Shown piece after piece: positions 29,712-37,843 of a DNA stretch of 64,000 nt. The stretch's first letter is position 1, and each line of letters starts with the position of its first letter. The stretch is from positions 1,538,381 through 1,602,380 of the forward strand of contig NZ_JQLN01000007.1 of assembly GCF_000744225.1 (NCBI RefSeq), read 5' to 3'. The stretch comes from Kitasatospora mediocidica KCTC 9733 (GTDB lineage Bacteria > Actinomycetota > Actinomycetes > Streptomycetales > Streptomycetaceae). The notes under the pieces were generated by a model. The model saw only the letters and a list, made by a program, of their open reading frames with translations, had not been told where the DNA came from and did not search any database. The translations under genes and the position numbers were made by a program.

Positions 29712-30713
29712 TCAGGAGCCGAGGGTGGCGACCAGCACCGCCTTGATGGTGTGCAGACGGTTCTCGGCCTGGTCGAAGACGATGGAGTGCGCGGACTCGA
29801 AGAGCTCGTCGGTGCACTCCAGCGCGGACATCCCGGTCATGTCGAAGAGCTGTCGGCCGAGCACCGTGCCCTGGTCGTGGAAGGCCGGCAGGCAGTGCAG
29901 GAACTTGACGTCCGGGTTTCCGGTGGCCCGGACGGTGTCCATGGAGACCTGGTAGCTCCGCAACTGCTCGATCCGCTCGACCCAGACCTCCTTGGGCTCC
30001 CCCATCGAGACCCAGACGTCGGTGTAGAGGAAGTCCACGCCGGCCACGCCCACGGCGACATCCTCGGTGAGGGTGATCCGCGCGCCGCTGGCGAGCGCCA
30101 GCTCCTCGGCGGCCTTGCGGACCTCCTCGGCGGGCCAGAGCTGCTCGGGCGCGACGATCCGGATGTCCAGGCCGAGCAGTGCGCCGGTCACCAGCAGCGA
30201 GTTGCCCATGTTGTTCCGCGCGTCGCCCAGGTAGGCGAGCGAGACCTCGGAGAGCGGCTTGGTCGAGTGCTCCCGGACGGTCAGCATGTCGGCCAGCATC
30301 TGGGTGGGGTGCCACTCGTCGGTGAGGCCGTTCCAGACCGGGACCCCGGCGTACTCGGCCAGCTCCTCGATCAGCTCCTGCCCGTGCCCGCGGTACTCGA
30401 TCCCGTCGAACATCCGGCCCAGCACCCGGGCCGAGTCCTTGATCGACTCCTTGTGGCCGATCTGCGAACCGGACGGGTCCAGGTAGGTGGTGAAGGCCCC
30501 CTGGTCATGGGCGGCCACCTCGAACGCGCAGCGCGTCCGGGTCGAGGTCTTCTCGAAGATCAGCGCGATGTTCTTGCCACGCAGCCGGGGCTGCTCGGTG
30601 CCCGCGTACTTGGCAGCCTTCAACTGGGCGGCCAGGTCGAGCAGGAAGCGGAACTCCTGAGCCGTGAAGTCGAGCTCCTTGAGGAAGTGCCGGTTCCGGA
30701 GGTTCGAGGCCAT
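29712..30713 (-). CDS. argF: Ornithine carbamoyltransferase
   Basis: 333-residue enzyme joining carbamoyl phosphate and ornithine to citrulline in arginine synthesis. Carbamoyl phosphate motif FEKTSTRTR, HPTQ in DEWHPTQMLAD, ornithine-binding VSMGEP and catalytic HCLPAFHD are all present. The ATG at 30713 (MASNLRNRHFLKELDF) has CAGGAG 7 nt upstream, so the longer frame is not used. The same fold serves catabolic ArcB; no arc genes are nearby, and ARG-box-like sequences upstream favour the biosynthetic role. Confidence 0.92.
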   Translation of the reverse strand: MASNLRNRHFLKELDFTAQEFRFLLDLAAQLKAAKYAGTEQPRLRGKNIALIFEKTSTRTRCAFEVAAHDQGAFTTYLDPSGSQIGHKESIKDSARVLGRMFDGIEYRGHGQELIEELAEYAGVPVWNGLTDEWHPTQMLADMLTVREHSTKPLSEVSLAYLGDARNNMGNSLLVTGALLGLDIRIVAPEQLWPAEEVRKAAEELALASGARITLTEDVAVGVAGVDFLYTDVWVSMGEPKEVWVERIEQLRSYQVSMDTVRATGNPDVKFLHCLPAFHDQGTVLGRQLFDMTGMSALECTDELFESAHSIVFDQAENRLHTIKAVLVATLGS

Positions 30714-30812
30714 GCCGGGCTCCTGGGGTGACGGTGCGTCGGACCCGACGCGAATGGATGGCGCCCGGGGCGGGGACGCTGGATTGGCGTCACGGGTACG
30801 CCAGCACGGGAA

Positions 30813-30841
30813 GTGTATACGATAGATGGAATTTATATGCA
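30813..30841 (-). promoter_or_regulatory. ARG-box-like operators before argF
   Basis: An unusually AT-rich island. The minus strand reads TGCATATAAATTCC (30828-30841), close to the ArgR/AhrC half-site pair TGNAT-N4-ATTCA, followed by a weaker copy at 30814-30826 that overlaps a TATACA -10-like box. About 100 nt before the argF start. Confidence 0.45.
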
Positions 30842-30852
30842 GGACCAATCCA

Positions 30853-30887
30853 GGCTGGGCCCCGTGCCGACGACACGGGGCCCAGCC
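30853..30887 (-). terminator. Terminator of the hen1-pnkp operon
   Basis: 14-bp perfect stem (30853-30866 with 30874-30887), 7-nt loop, immediately after the pnkp stop codon. Confidence 0.85.
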
Positions 30888-30893
30888 CAGCGA

Positions 30894-33569
30894 TTACAAC
30901 CTCGGATCCACCGGCTCGGACTCCATCGCCAGGACGGCGAACACCGGCTCGTGCACCCGCCAGAGCGGCTCGCCGGCCGCCAGGCGGTCCAGCGCCTCCA
31001 GCCCGAGCGCGTACTCGCGCAGCGCGAGCGAGCGCTTGTGGCCCAGCGATCGCTGCCGCAGCTGGTCCAGGTGCCCGGTGTAGTCCGGACCGTAGATGAT
31101 CCGCAGATACTCGCGCCCGCGGACCTTCAGGCCCGGCTGGATCAGGCCGCCCGGCCGTCCCTCCCCCGCACCGGCGCGGACGAGCGAGGCGAGCGGCTTG
31201 ACCACCATGCCCTCGCCACCGGCCTTGGTGAGCTCCTCCCACCAGGCGATGCCCTCGGCGATCGAGGCCTCGTCCTCGGTGTCCACCAGGAGCCGACCGG
31301 TCGCGCGCAGCAGCGGTTCCACCGGACCCGGCCCGCCGGACGCACCTGACGACGCGCCGGCCAGCGGCGACGCGCCCGACGCGCCGACGACGGCGGCCTC
31401 GTCGGCGGCGACCAGGCGGTCGATCCAGGCGAGGTGCTCGTCGTGCGGGCGCACGGCGAGGTTGGCGCCCTCGGCCGCCAGTACCTGGAAGGGCGCCAGC
31501 CGGATCCCGGTGAGCCCCTCGGTCGGCCAGCAGTACCGCCGGTACGCCTCGGTGAACGCCGCAGCGTCCGCCGCCCGCTCACGGTGACGGGCCGTCAGCT
31601 CGGCCAGCCCGTCGATCCCGCGCTCCATCGCCCGGCCGAGCGCCGACAGCACTTCGGGCAGGGCCGCGCCGGCCGCCGCACCGACGGAGGCGTACTGGCG
31701 TCGAAGCAGGTCCATCGCCTTCAGGGACCACGGCAGCAGCTCGGCATCCAGCAGCAGCCAGTCGGTGGCCAGCTCGTCGAAGAGCCCGGCCGCCTCGGCC
31801 GCCGCGCGCAACCGGTCGAGGATCGCGTCGGTCAGCTCCTGGTCCCCGAGGAAGGCCCGGCCCGTCCTGGTCCAGACGGCGCCGGAGGAGTCGATGCCGA
31901 AGCGCCGCTCCAGCCCGGCCCGCTCCCGCGCGACCAGCACGACGGCCCGCGAGCCCATGTGCTTCTCCTCGCAGACCACCTGGCGGACGCCGTCCGCGCG
32001 GTAGGCGAAGAAGGCCTCCTCCGGGTGTTCGAGGTAGCCCTCCCGGCGGGAGGTGGGACTCGGCGCCATCGTCGGCGGGAGGTACGGCAGCAGCCGAGGA
32101 TCGAGCGCGAAGCGGCTCATCACCTCCAGCGCGGCGGCCGCGTTCTCCTCCCGGATGGTGACCCGCCCGTGCAGGGACGTCTCGACGACCCGGCGGCCGG
32201 CCACGTCGGCGAGATCCAGCGGACGGCCCTCCCGGGCGCCCGGCGCGTCGGTGGCCATCGGCCGGACCGGCGCGTACCACTCCTGCTCGGCAGCGACGGA
32301 GACCAGTTCGCGCTCCGGGTAGCGCAGCGCGGTGAGCGAACCGCCGAAGACGCAGCCGGTGTCCAGGCAGATGGTGTTGTTGAGGAAGGTCGCCACCGGT
32401 ACCGGCGTGTGGCCGTAGACCACCAGCGCCTTGCCCCGGTACTCCTCGGCCCACGGGTAGCGCACCGGCAGGCCGTACTCGTCGGTCTCACCGGTGGTGT
32501 CGCCGTAGAGGGCGTGCGAGCGCACCCGGCCCGAGTTGCGACCGTGGTACTTCTCCGGCAGGCCTGCGTGGCAGACCACCAGATTGCCGTCGTCGAGCAG
32601 GTAGTGGCTGACCAGGTCGCGCATGAAGGCGCGGACCTCGGCGCGGAACTCGTCCGACTCGCCGGCCAGCTGATCCAGGGACTCCTTGAGCCCGTGCGAG
32701 ACCGTCACCGGGCGGCCGCTCATCGCCCGGCCGAGCTTGTTCTCGTGGTTGCCCGGCACGCAGACGGCGTGCCCCGCGCCCACCATGCCCATCACCAGGC
32801 GCAGCACGCCCGGGGTGTCCGGGCCGCGGTCGACCAGGTCGCCGACGAAGACGGCCGTCCGTCCGGCGGGGTGGACGGCGTCGACCGGGCGGCCCTGCCC
32901 GTCCCGGGCGAGCGTGTAGCCGAGGCGGACGAGCAGGGTCTCCAGCTCGGAGCGGCAGCCGTGGATGTCACCGACGATGTCGAACGGACCGGTGAGGTGG
33001 CGCAGGTCGTTCCAGCGCTTCTCAGTGACGATCTCGGCGGCATCCACCTCCTCCGCTCCACGCAGGTGGTGCACCTTGCGGAAACCCTCGCGCTCCAGGC
33101 CGCTCAGCGAGCGGCGCAGCTCGCGGTGCTGGCGGGGGATCACCTGGGCGCCCATGTCCCGGTCGGGTCGCGAGCGGTTGCGCTCCGCGCAGACGCCGGG
33201 CGGGACGTCCAGAACGATCGCGATGGGCAGGACGTCGTGGTCGCGGGCGATCTTGATCAGCTGCTTGCGCGACTCGGGCTGGACGTTGGTGGCGTCCACC
33301 ACCGTGAGCCGGCCGGCGGTCAGCCGCTTGCCGACGATGTAGTGGAGCAGCTCGAAGGCGGCCGCGGAGGCTGACTGGTCGTTCTCGTCGTCCGAGACCA
33401 GCCCGCGGCAGTAGTCGGAGGAGATGACCTGGGTCGGGGCGAAGTGCTTGCGGGCGAAGCTGGACTTGCCCGCGCCGCTGGTACCGATCAGCACGACCAG
33501 CGAGAGGTCGGTGACCGGCAGCCGTCGGTGCTTCGGGGCGTGCGGGGCGGCCAGGGTCTCATCGGTCAT
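30894..33569 (-). CDS. pnkp: Polynucleotide kinase-phosphatase-ligase Pnkp (RNA repair)
   Basis: 891-residue three-domain RNA end-healing and sealing enzyme. Kinase: P-loop GTSGAGKS at 29-36. Binuclear metallophosphatase: GDIHG, GDLVDRGPD, PGNHEN, CHAGL and YGHTP. C-terminal ligase-like adenylyltransferase: nucleotidyl lysine in EEKHMGSR, LLLDAELLP, EGMVVKP and LKVRGREYLRIIYG. With Hen1 it repairs ribotoxin-cleaved tRNAs: Pnkp heals both ends, Hen1 methylates the 2'-OH and Pnkp seals. Its ATG overlaps the hen1 stop as ATGA, so the two are translationally coupled. Confidence 0.94.
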   Translation of the reverse strand: MTDETLAAPHAPKHRRLPVTDLSLVVLIGTSGAGKSSFARKHFAPTQVISSDYCRGLVSDDENDQSASAAAFELLHYIVGKRLTAGRLTVVDATNVQPESRKQLIKIARDHDVLPIAIVLDVPPGVCAERNRSRPDRDMGAQVIPRQHRELRRSLSGLEREGFRKVHHLRGAEEVDAAEIVTEKRWNDLRHLTGPFDIVGDIHGCRSELETLLVRLGYTLARDGQGRPVDAVHPAGRTAVFVGDLVDRGPDTPGVLRLVMGMVGAGHAVCVPGNHENKLGRAMSGRPVTVSHGLKESLDQLAGESDEFRAEVRAFMRDLVSHYLLDDGNLVVCHAGLPEKYHGRNSGRVRSHALYGDTTGETDEYGLPVRYPWAEEYRGKALVVYGHTPVPVATFLNNTICLDTGCVFGGSLTALRYPERELVSVAAEQEWYAPVRPMATDAPGAREGRPLDLADVAGRRVVETSLHGRVTIREENAAAALEVMSRFALDPRLLPYLPPTMAPSPTSRREGYLEHPEEAFFAYRADGVRQVVCEEKHMGSRAVVLVARERAGLERRFGIDSSGAVWTRTGRAFLGDQELTDAILDRLRAAAEAAGLFDELATDWLLLDAELLPWSLKAMDLLRRQYASVGAAAGAALPEVLSALGRAMERGIDGLAELTARHRERAADAAAFTEAYRRYCWPTEGLTGIRLAPFQVLAAEGANLAVRPHDEHLAWIDRLVAADEAAVVGASGASPLAGASSGASGGPGPVEPLLRATGRLLVDTEDEASIAEGIAWWEELTKAGGEGMVVKPLASLVRAGAGEGRPGGLIQPGLKVRGREYLRIIYGPDYTGHLDQLRQRSLGHKRSLALREYALGLEALDRLAAGEPLWRVHEPVFAVLAMESEPVDPRL

Positions 33570-35239
33570 CGGGTCACGCTCCCTTCGGGAGAGGCGGTCG
33601 GGTCGGTGGCGGGTATCGCGGCGCAGGCGCCGGGAGCGGAAGTCGTGGCGGCGGCGGTCGTGGGGGCGGCAGTCGTGGGAGCGGGCGTACCGAGGTGGAA
33701 CAGGGCGAGCTGGGTCGGCGGGCCGACCTCGGGATCGTCCGGGCCCACCGGCCGGATGCTGACCGTGTACCCGTACAGAGCGGCCACGCGCTCCGCCCAG
33801 GCGCGGAACTCGGCGCGGTCCCACTCGAAACGGTGGTCGGCGTGCCGGACGTGGCCCGCCGGGAGGGTCTCCCAGCGGACGTTGTACTCGGCATTGGGCG
33901 TGGTGACGATGACCGTCGTCGGCCGGGCCGCGCCCAGGACGGCGTGCTCCAGCGCGGGGAGCCTGGGCAGGTCCAGGTGCTCGATGACCTCGGAGAGCAC
34001 CGCGGCGTCATAGCCCTTGAGCCGAGCGTCGGTGTAGGTCAGCGCCCCCTGGACGAGCCTCACCCGGGCCGCCTGGCGCTCCGACAGCCGGTCCAGGCGC
34101 AATTTGCGCTCGGCCGCCGACAGCGCGCTGGAGGAGACGTCCACACCGAGGATCTCGGTGAAGCGCGGCTCCTTGAGCAACGCCGCGACCAACTCGCCCT
34201 GCCCGCAGCCGAGATCGAGCACCCGGGTGGCGCCGACCTCGCGCAGGGCGTCGAGGATCGCGACGCGGCGCTGCTGGGCGAGCGGCACCGGCTTGGCGTC
34301 GGACGCGACCGCGTGCTCGGCGGACCCGTCCGCATCGGCTTCGCTCCGGTCGGCGGACGACGTCGCGTCCACCGCGTTGTCCAGCTCCTCCGCCTCCCGG
34401 TCGTCCGTCTCCGCGAGCCGGGTCAGCTCCAGACGGCGCATCGCCTCGTTCGCCAGCGACCAGCGGCGGTGCATGTAGCGACGGATGATCAGCGCGCGGT
34501 CCGGGTGGTCCGCGAGCCAGCCCTCACCCGCGTCGAGCAACTTGTCGACCTCGTCGGGCGCGACCCAGTAGTGCTTGGACCCGTCCAGCACCGGCAGCAG
34601 CACGTAGAGCTGCTGCAAGGCGTCGGCCAGGCGCAGCGAGCCGCTCAGTTCCAGCCGGGTGTAGCGCGAGTCGCCCCACTCCGGAAAGGAGGTGTCGAGC
34701 GCGATCGACTCCGCCTCGACCGTCCAGCCGAGCGGCTCGAAGAGCCGGTTCACCAACGGTCGCTGGTCCTGCGCCTGCTCCTCGGACGGCCGGTGGTCGT
34801 GCGAGCGCTTCTCGCCGCTGCCCGTCGCCACGGCCGGCAACACGATCCGCAGCGGCCGGGGCTGCTCGGCGAGACCGGGTCGCAGCTCGCAGACGCCCTT
34901 CATCGCCGTACGGAAGACCGTGCGCAGGGCCACCGCGAGCAGTGAGGAGGCGGCGTACGGGCGGTCGTTGACGTACTGGCCGAGTGCCGCGGCTCCGGAA
35001 GGCGCACCGGAGGAGCCGCCGCGACTCTTGCCGCGGCCGCGCCGGACCAGGGCGATGGGGTCGATGTCCAGCAGCAGCGCCGCTGTGCAGGCCTCCTCGC
35101 TCGCCTCGGGATAGAAGACGTGCGCCTCACCGTGCGAGGTGGAGAAACGCTGCGCCTTGCCCGGGTGCTTGTGCAGCAGGTAGCCCAGGTCTGTGGCCGG
35201 ACGTTCGGCCGTACCGGTGGTGGAGATCGAGATGAACAC
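33566..35239 (-). CDS. hen1: 3'-terminal RNA ribose 2'-O-methyltransferase Hen1
   Basis: 557 residues. The N-terminal half (about 1-260) is the bacterial Hen1 domain that activates Pnkp ligation (TDLGYLLHKHPGKAQRFS). The C-terminal methyltransferase shows SAM motif VLDLGCGQGELVAALL, metal-binding SEVIEHLDL and histidines in HVRHADHRFEW. Between them is an acidic linker rich in D, E, S and A. The last ~35 residues are an unusual Ala/Thr/Pro tail (TPAPTTAAPTTAAATTSAP). The GTG at 35239 follows a GATACT box by 7 nt and lacks a ribosome binding site. First gene of the hen1-pnkp operon. Confidence 0.92.
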   Translation of the reverse strand: MFISISTTGTAERPATDLGYLLHKHPGKAQRFSTSHGEAHVFYPEASEEACTAALLLDIDPIALVRRGRGKSRGGSSGAPSGAAALGQYVNDRPYAASSLLAVALRTVFRTAMKGVCELRPGLAEQPRPLRIVLPAVATGSGEKRSHDHRPSEEQAQDQRPLVNRLFEPLGWTVEAESIALDTSFPEWGDSRYTRLELSGSLRLADALQQLYVLLPVLDGSKHYWVAPDEVDKLLDAGEGWLADHPDRALIIRRYMHRRWSLANEAMRRLELTRLAETDDREAEELDNAVDATSSADRSEADADGSAEHAVASDAKPVPLAQQRRVAILDALREVGATRVLDLGCGQGELVAALLKEPRFTEILGVDVSSSALSAAERKLRLDRLSERQAARVRLVQGALTYTDARLKGYDAAVLSEVIEHLDLPRLPALEHAVLGAARPTTVIVTTPNAEYNVRWETLPAGHVRHADHRFEWDRAEFRAWAERVAALYGYTVSIRPVGPDDPEVGPPTQLALFHLGTPAPTTAAPTTAAATTSAPGACAAIPATDPTASPEGSVTR

Positions 35240-35246
35240 CCTGGTC

Positions 35247-35252
35247 AGTATC
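35247..35252 (-). promoter_or_regulatory. -10 box GATACT of leaderless hen1
   Basis: Minus-strand GATACT, 7 nt before the GTG at 35239. Faces the dapD promoter within a 114-nt divergent intergenic region. Confidence 0.35.
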
Positions 35253-35340
35253 GTCGGGCGGCGCCACCTGGGCACATGGTTTTGCGGGGGAACGGCCGTC
35301 CGCCCGCTGGGCGGGTTCGGCAGTCCCGGCCGGAATTCGT

Positions 35341-35346
35341 TACCGT
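35341..35346 (+). promoter_or_regulatory. -10 box TACCGT of leaderless dapD
   Basis: TACCGT ends 7 nt before the GTG at 35354 and no ribosome binding site is present. Confidence 0.45.
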
Positions 35347-35353
35347 GCTCGAT

Positions 35354-36343
35354 GTGACTGCTGAATCCACCTCCCTCGCACGTGGCGCTGTTGCCGCAGG
35401 TCTGGCGACCATCGCCGCCGACGGCACCGTCCTCGACACCTGGTTCCCCGCTCCCACCCTGGTCGCCGAACCGGGCCCGGCCGGCACCGTCCGGCTGACG
35501 GCCGAGCAGGCCGAGGCCGAGCTCGGCGCGGGCGCCACCGGCGCACTGCGCTCGGACGCTCGCCGCGGAGTCGAGGTGGTGGCGGTGCGCACCACCATCG
35601 CCGCGCTCGACGAGAAGCCGCTCGACGCGCACGACGCCTACCTGCGGCTGCACCTGCTGAGCCACCGGCTGGTCCAGCCGCACGGCCTGAGCCTGGACGG
35701 CATGTTCGGCCTGCTGGCCAACGTCGCCTGGACCAGCATCGGCCCGGTGCCCGTGGACCTGGTCGAGCGGGCCCGACTGGCCGTCCGCGCCGAGGGAGGT
35801 CAGCTGGCCGTGTACGGCATCGACAAGTTCCCCCGGATGACCGACTACGTCGCGCCGTCCGGCGTCCGCATCGCGCACGCCGACCGGGTCCGGCTCGGGG
35901 CGCACCTCGCGGTGGGCACCACCGTGATGCACGAGGGCTTCGTCAACTTCAACGCCGGCACCCTGGGCACCTCCATGGTGGAGGGCCGGATCAGCGCGGG
36001 CGTCGTGGTCGGCGACCACAGCGACATCGGCGGCGGTTCGTCGATCATGGGCACCCTCTCGGGCGGTGGCAAGCAGGTCGTCTCGGTGGGCGAGCGCTGC
36101 CTGCTGGGCGCCAACGCGGGCATCGGGATCTCGCTGGGCGACGACTGCGTCGTCGAGGCGGGTCTCTACGTCACGGCCGGTACCCGGGTGACCCTGCCGA
36201 ACGGCAAGATCGCCAAGGCCGTCGAGCTCTCCGGCCAGGACAACCTGCTGTTCCGCCGGAACTCGCAGTCCGGTGCCGTCGAGGTGATCGCTCGTTCCGG
36301 CTCCTGGGGCGGCCTGAACGCCGAGCTGCACACGCACAACTGA
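35354..36343 (+). CDS. dapD: 2,3,4,5-tetrahydropyridine-2,6-dicarboxylate N-succinyltransferase
   Basis: 329-residue left-handed beta-helix acyltransferase of the succinylase branch of lysine/diaminopimelate synthesis, supplying DAP for peptidoglycan. Hexapeptide-repeat turns run from about 170 onward (VRIAHADRVRLGAHLAVG, GTSMVEGRISAGVVVGDHSD, GANAGIGISLGDDCVVEAG). GGGSSIMGTLSGGGKQ is the actinobacterial DapD signature. GTG start with a leaderless -10 box; a GTG three codons earlier is less likely. Divergent from hen1. Confidence 0.93.
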   Translation: MTAESTSLARGAVAAGLATIAADGTVLDTWFPAPTLVAEPGPAGTVRLTAEQAEAELGAGATGALRSDARRGVEVVAVRTTIAALDEKPLDAHDAYLRLHLLSHRLVQPHGLSLDGMFGLLANVAWTSIGPVPVDLVERARLAVRAEGGQLAVYGIDKFPRMTDYVAPSGVRIAHADRVRLGAHLAVGTTVMHEGFVNFNAGTLGTSMVEGRISAGVVVGDHSDIGGGSSIMGTLSGGGKQVVSVGERCLLGANAGIGISLGDDCVVEAGLYVTAGTRVTLPNGKIAKAVELSGQDNLLFRRNSQSGAVEVIARSGSWGGLNAELHTHN

Positions 36344-36394
36344 CCTCCGGACCGACCTCCGAGGCACTCCCGACGGCCCGCCCGGCTGTCCTCC

Positions 36395-36433
36395 CCGAAC
36401 CCCGGTCGCGCACCTCGCGCGGCCGGGGTTCGG
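36395..36433. terminator. Bidirectional terminator after dapD
   Basis: CCGAACCCCGG (36395-36405) pairs with CCGGGGTTCGG (36423-36433); the inner bases add further GCGC pairing. Confidence 0.8.
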
Positions 36434-36522
36434 CATGCGGCGGCCCGGGAGCGGGCAACCGGACGCCGGCGCGGGCGGCAGGGCCGGGACCGCCGGGACC
36501 GGCGCAACCGACGTCCCCCGCA

Positions 36523-37212
36523 TCACACCGCACCGCCGAGCTGGAGGGTCGGCGTCCGGTAGCGCCGCGCGCACGGTGCCGAGTGCTCTGCCGGGTGCTG
36601 CGCTGGGCCGGCGGGAGGGTCGAGCGGGAGCAGCAGCCTCGACGCCCCCTCGACAGACTCCGCACCCGACTCCGCAACCGATGCCGCACCGTGCTCCGAC
36701 ACCACGCCCGGCTTCGGCGGCGCCTGATCGTCGGGCGGCAGCTCCTGATCGGGATCAAGGTGACGCAGCACCCGCAGCAGCTCAGCCAGCAGGTCCCGGC
36801 ACTCGGCCTGGGCGTCCACCCCGTCGATGCACTGCCAGTAGACGCTCTCCGTCTCGGCACCGCAGGCCACGATGATCAGCGCCTCGGACGCCTCGTTCAG
36901 CAGCTGCCGCAGCTGCCACAGCACCGGCACCGGCTCGCCGACCTCACCCAGCCTGGCCGCCCGACCGGTAGGGGCCCACTCCCCCTGCTCCGACGCTTCG
37001 GTCCGTACCTCCAGGCAGCCGCCCGCGTGGCCGCCGGCCTCCGCCAGCAGGTGGGCCAGCGCGGCCACCTCCGCCACCGGGTGTTCGCCGAGCTGTCCGG
37101 CCAACGCCTCGGTGAGCATCGCGGCCTGCCACGCCTCCTGCACGACGTCCTGGACGCTCCGGGCCTCGGCCAGCGCGTGCCGGGCCGTCTTGATCAATCG
37201 CAGCGCGTCCAT
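36523..37212 (-). CDS. DUF6099 family protein
   Basis: 229 residues, resembling the DUF6099 family found in streptomycetes; function unknown. Largely helical and soluble: MDALRLIKTARHALAEARSV starts the conserved N-terminal helix; the C-terminal 60 residues are Pro/Ala-rich and probably disordered. Three cysteines (GGCLEV, CGAETES, WQCIDG) are present without a metal-binding spacing. GAAGGAG lies 8 nt before the ATG. A 15-bp inverted repeat and two DnaA-type boxes occur in the 170 nt upstream. Confidence 0.7.
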   Translation of the reverse strand: MDALRLIKTARHALAEARSVQDVVQEAWQAAMLTEALAGQLGEHPVAEVAALAHLLAEAGGHAGGCLEVRTEASEQGEWAPTGRAARLGEVGEPVPVLWQLRQLLNEASEALIIVACGAETESVYWQCIDGVDAQAECRDLLAELLRVLRHLDPDQELPPDDQAPPKPGVVSEHGAASVAESGAESVEGASRLLLPLDPPAGPAQHPAEHSAPCARRYRTPTLQLGGAV

Positions 37213-37228
37213 GACGTGCGCTCCTTCG

Positions 37229-37275
37229 CTCTCGTCTCCTGACGGGCCGTCGCTCGGCCGGTCAGGAGACGAGAG
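37229..37275 (-). promoter_or_regulatory. 15-bp inverted repeat in the DUF6099 leader
   Basis: CTCTCGTCTCCTGAC (37229-37243) is perfectly complementary to 37261-37275; the 17-nt loop holds a further GGCCG/CGGCC stem. It ends 16 nt before the ATG, so it could be an mRNA hairpin controlling translation or a terminator of the upstream mazG gene. Confidence 0.6.
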
Positions 37276-37316
37276 TGCGCGCGGATCCCAGGTCGCGCAG
37301 CCCCCTGTCGTAAAGC

Positions 37317-37343
37317 TGTGGACAACCCCGGTGCTGTGGACAA
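37317..37343 (-). promoter_or_regulatory. Two consensus DnaA-type boxes
   Basis: TTGTCCACA on the minus strand at 37317-37325 and again at 37335-37343, 18 bp apart in the same orientation. TTGTCCACA is the preferred DnaA box of streptomycetes. They lie between mazG and the DUF6099 gene, far from any dnaA/dnaN genes. Confidence 0.5.
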
Positions 37344-37381
37344 CCAACGTCCCCCACCTGGCGTAATACCAGCAGGGTCGG

Positions 37382-37843
37382 TCAGCTCGGCGGCGGGAAG
37401 CGCAGCTCGTTGCGGTCGATCTTCTCCGCGAGTGCCACCAGCGGATCCACCCCCACCGCCGTGCAGAACTGCAGCAGGTACGCCAGCACGTCGGCCACCT
37501 CGTCACGGACCCGGTGCGCACTGCCCGGGTCGTCCATCACCGCGTCCGCCTGCTCCGGGGTGAGCCACTGGAAGATCTCCAGCAGCTCGCCCGCCTCCAC
37601 GCTGAGCGCCGCGGCCAGGTTCTTCGGTGTGTGGAAGGGCTGCCAGCGGCGGACTGCGGCGAAGTCCGCCAGGCGTCGGCTCAGCGCGTCCAGATCGACG
37701 CCGGGCCCGCGGTCGGCGGCCGGAGCGGACCGCTGCCGCGCCGGATCCTGGTCCTGATCCTGGTCCTGGTCCTGGTCCTGATCCTGATCCGGCTGGGTCT
37801 GCGGCCGCGGCTGTTGGGGTTGCTGGGAGGAGTGCTCGATCAC
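37382..37843 (-). CDS. MazG-like nucleotide pyrophosphohydrolase with Asp-Gln repeat tail
   Basis: 153 residues. The folded C-terminal ~100 residues are an all-alpha NTP pyrophosphatase of the MazG/dCTPase type: AALSVEAGELLEIFQWL and RDEVADVLAYLLQF supply the EXXE and EXXD magnesium ligands. It should hydrolyse (d)NTPs to monophosphates, cleaning damaged or excess nucleotides. The first ~45 residues are a disordered Gln/Pro stretch ending in seven Asp-Gln pairs encoded by a 6-bp CAGGAC/CAGGAT microsatellite (37748-37790). GTG start overlaps the stop of the ATPase gene as GTGA, so translation is coupled. Confidence 0.85.
   Translation of the reverse strand: MIEHSSQQPQQPRPQTQPDQDQDQDQDQDQDQDPARQRSAPAADRGPGVDLDALSRRLADFAAVRRWQPFHTPKNLAAALSVEAGELLEIFQWLTPEQADAVMDDPGSAHRVRDEVADVLAYLLQFCTAVGVDPLVALAEKIDRNELRFPPPS

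Noticed and set aside
33570..33824. N-terminal extension of pnkp into the hen1 3' end
   Set aside because: The ATG at 33569 gives a normal Pnkp N-terminus and an ATGA overlap with hen1; the extension is out-of-frame hen1 sequence.
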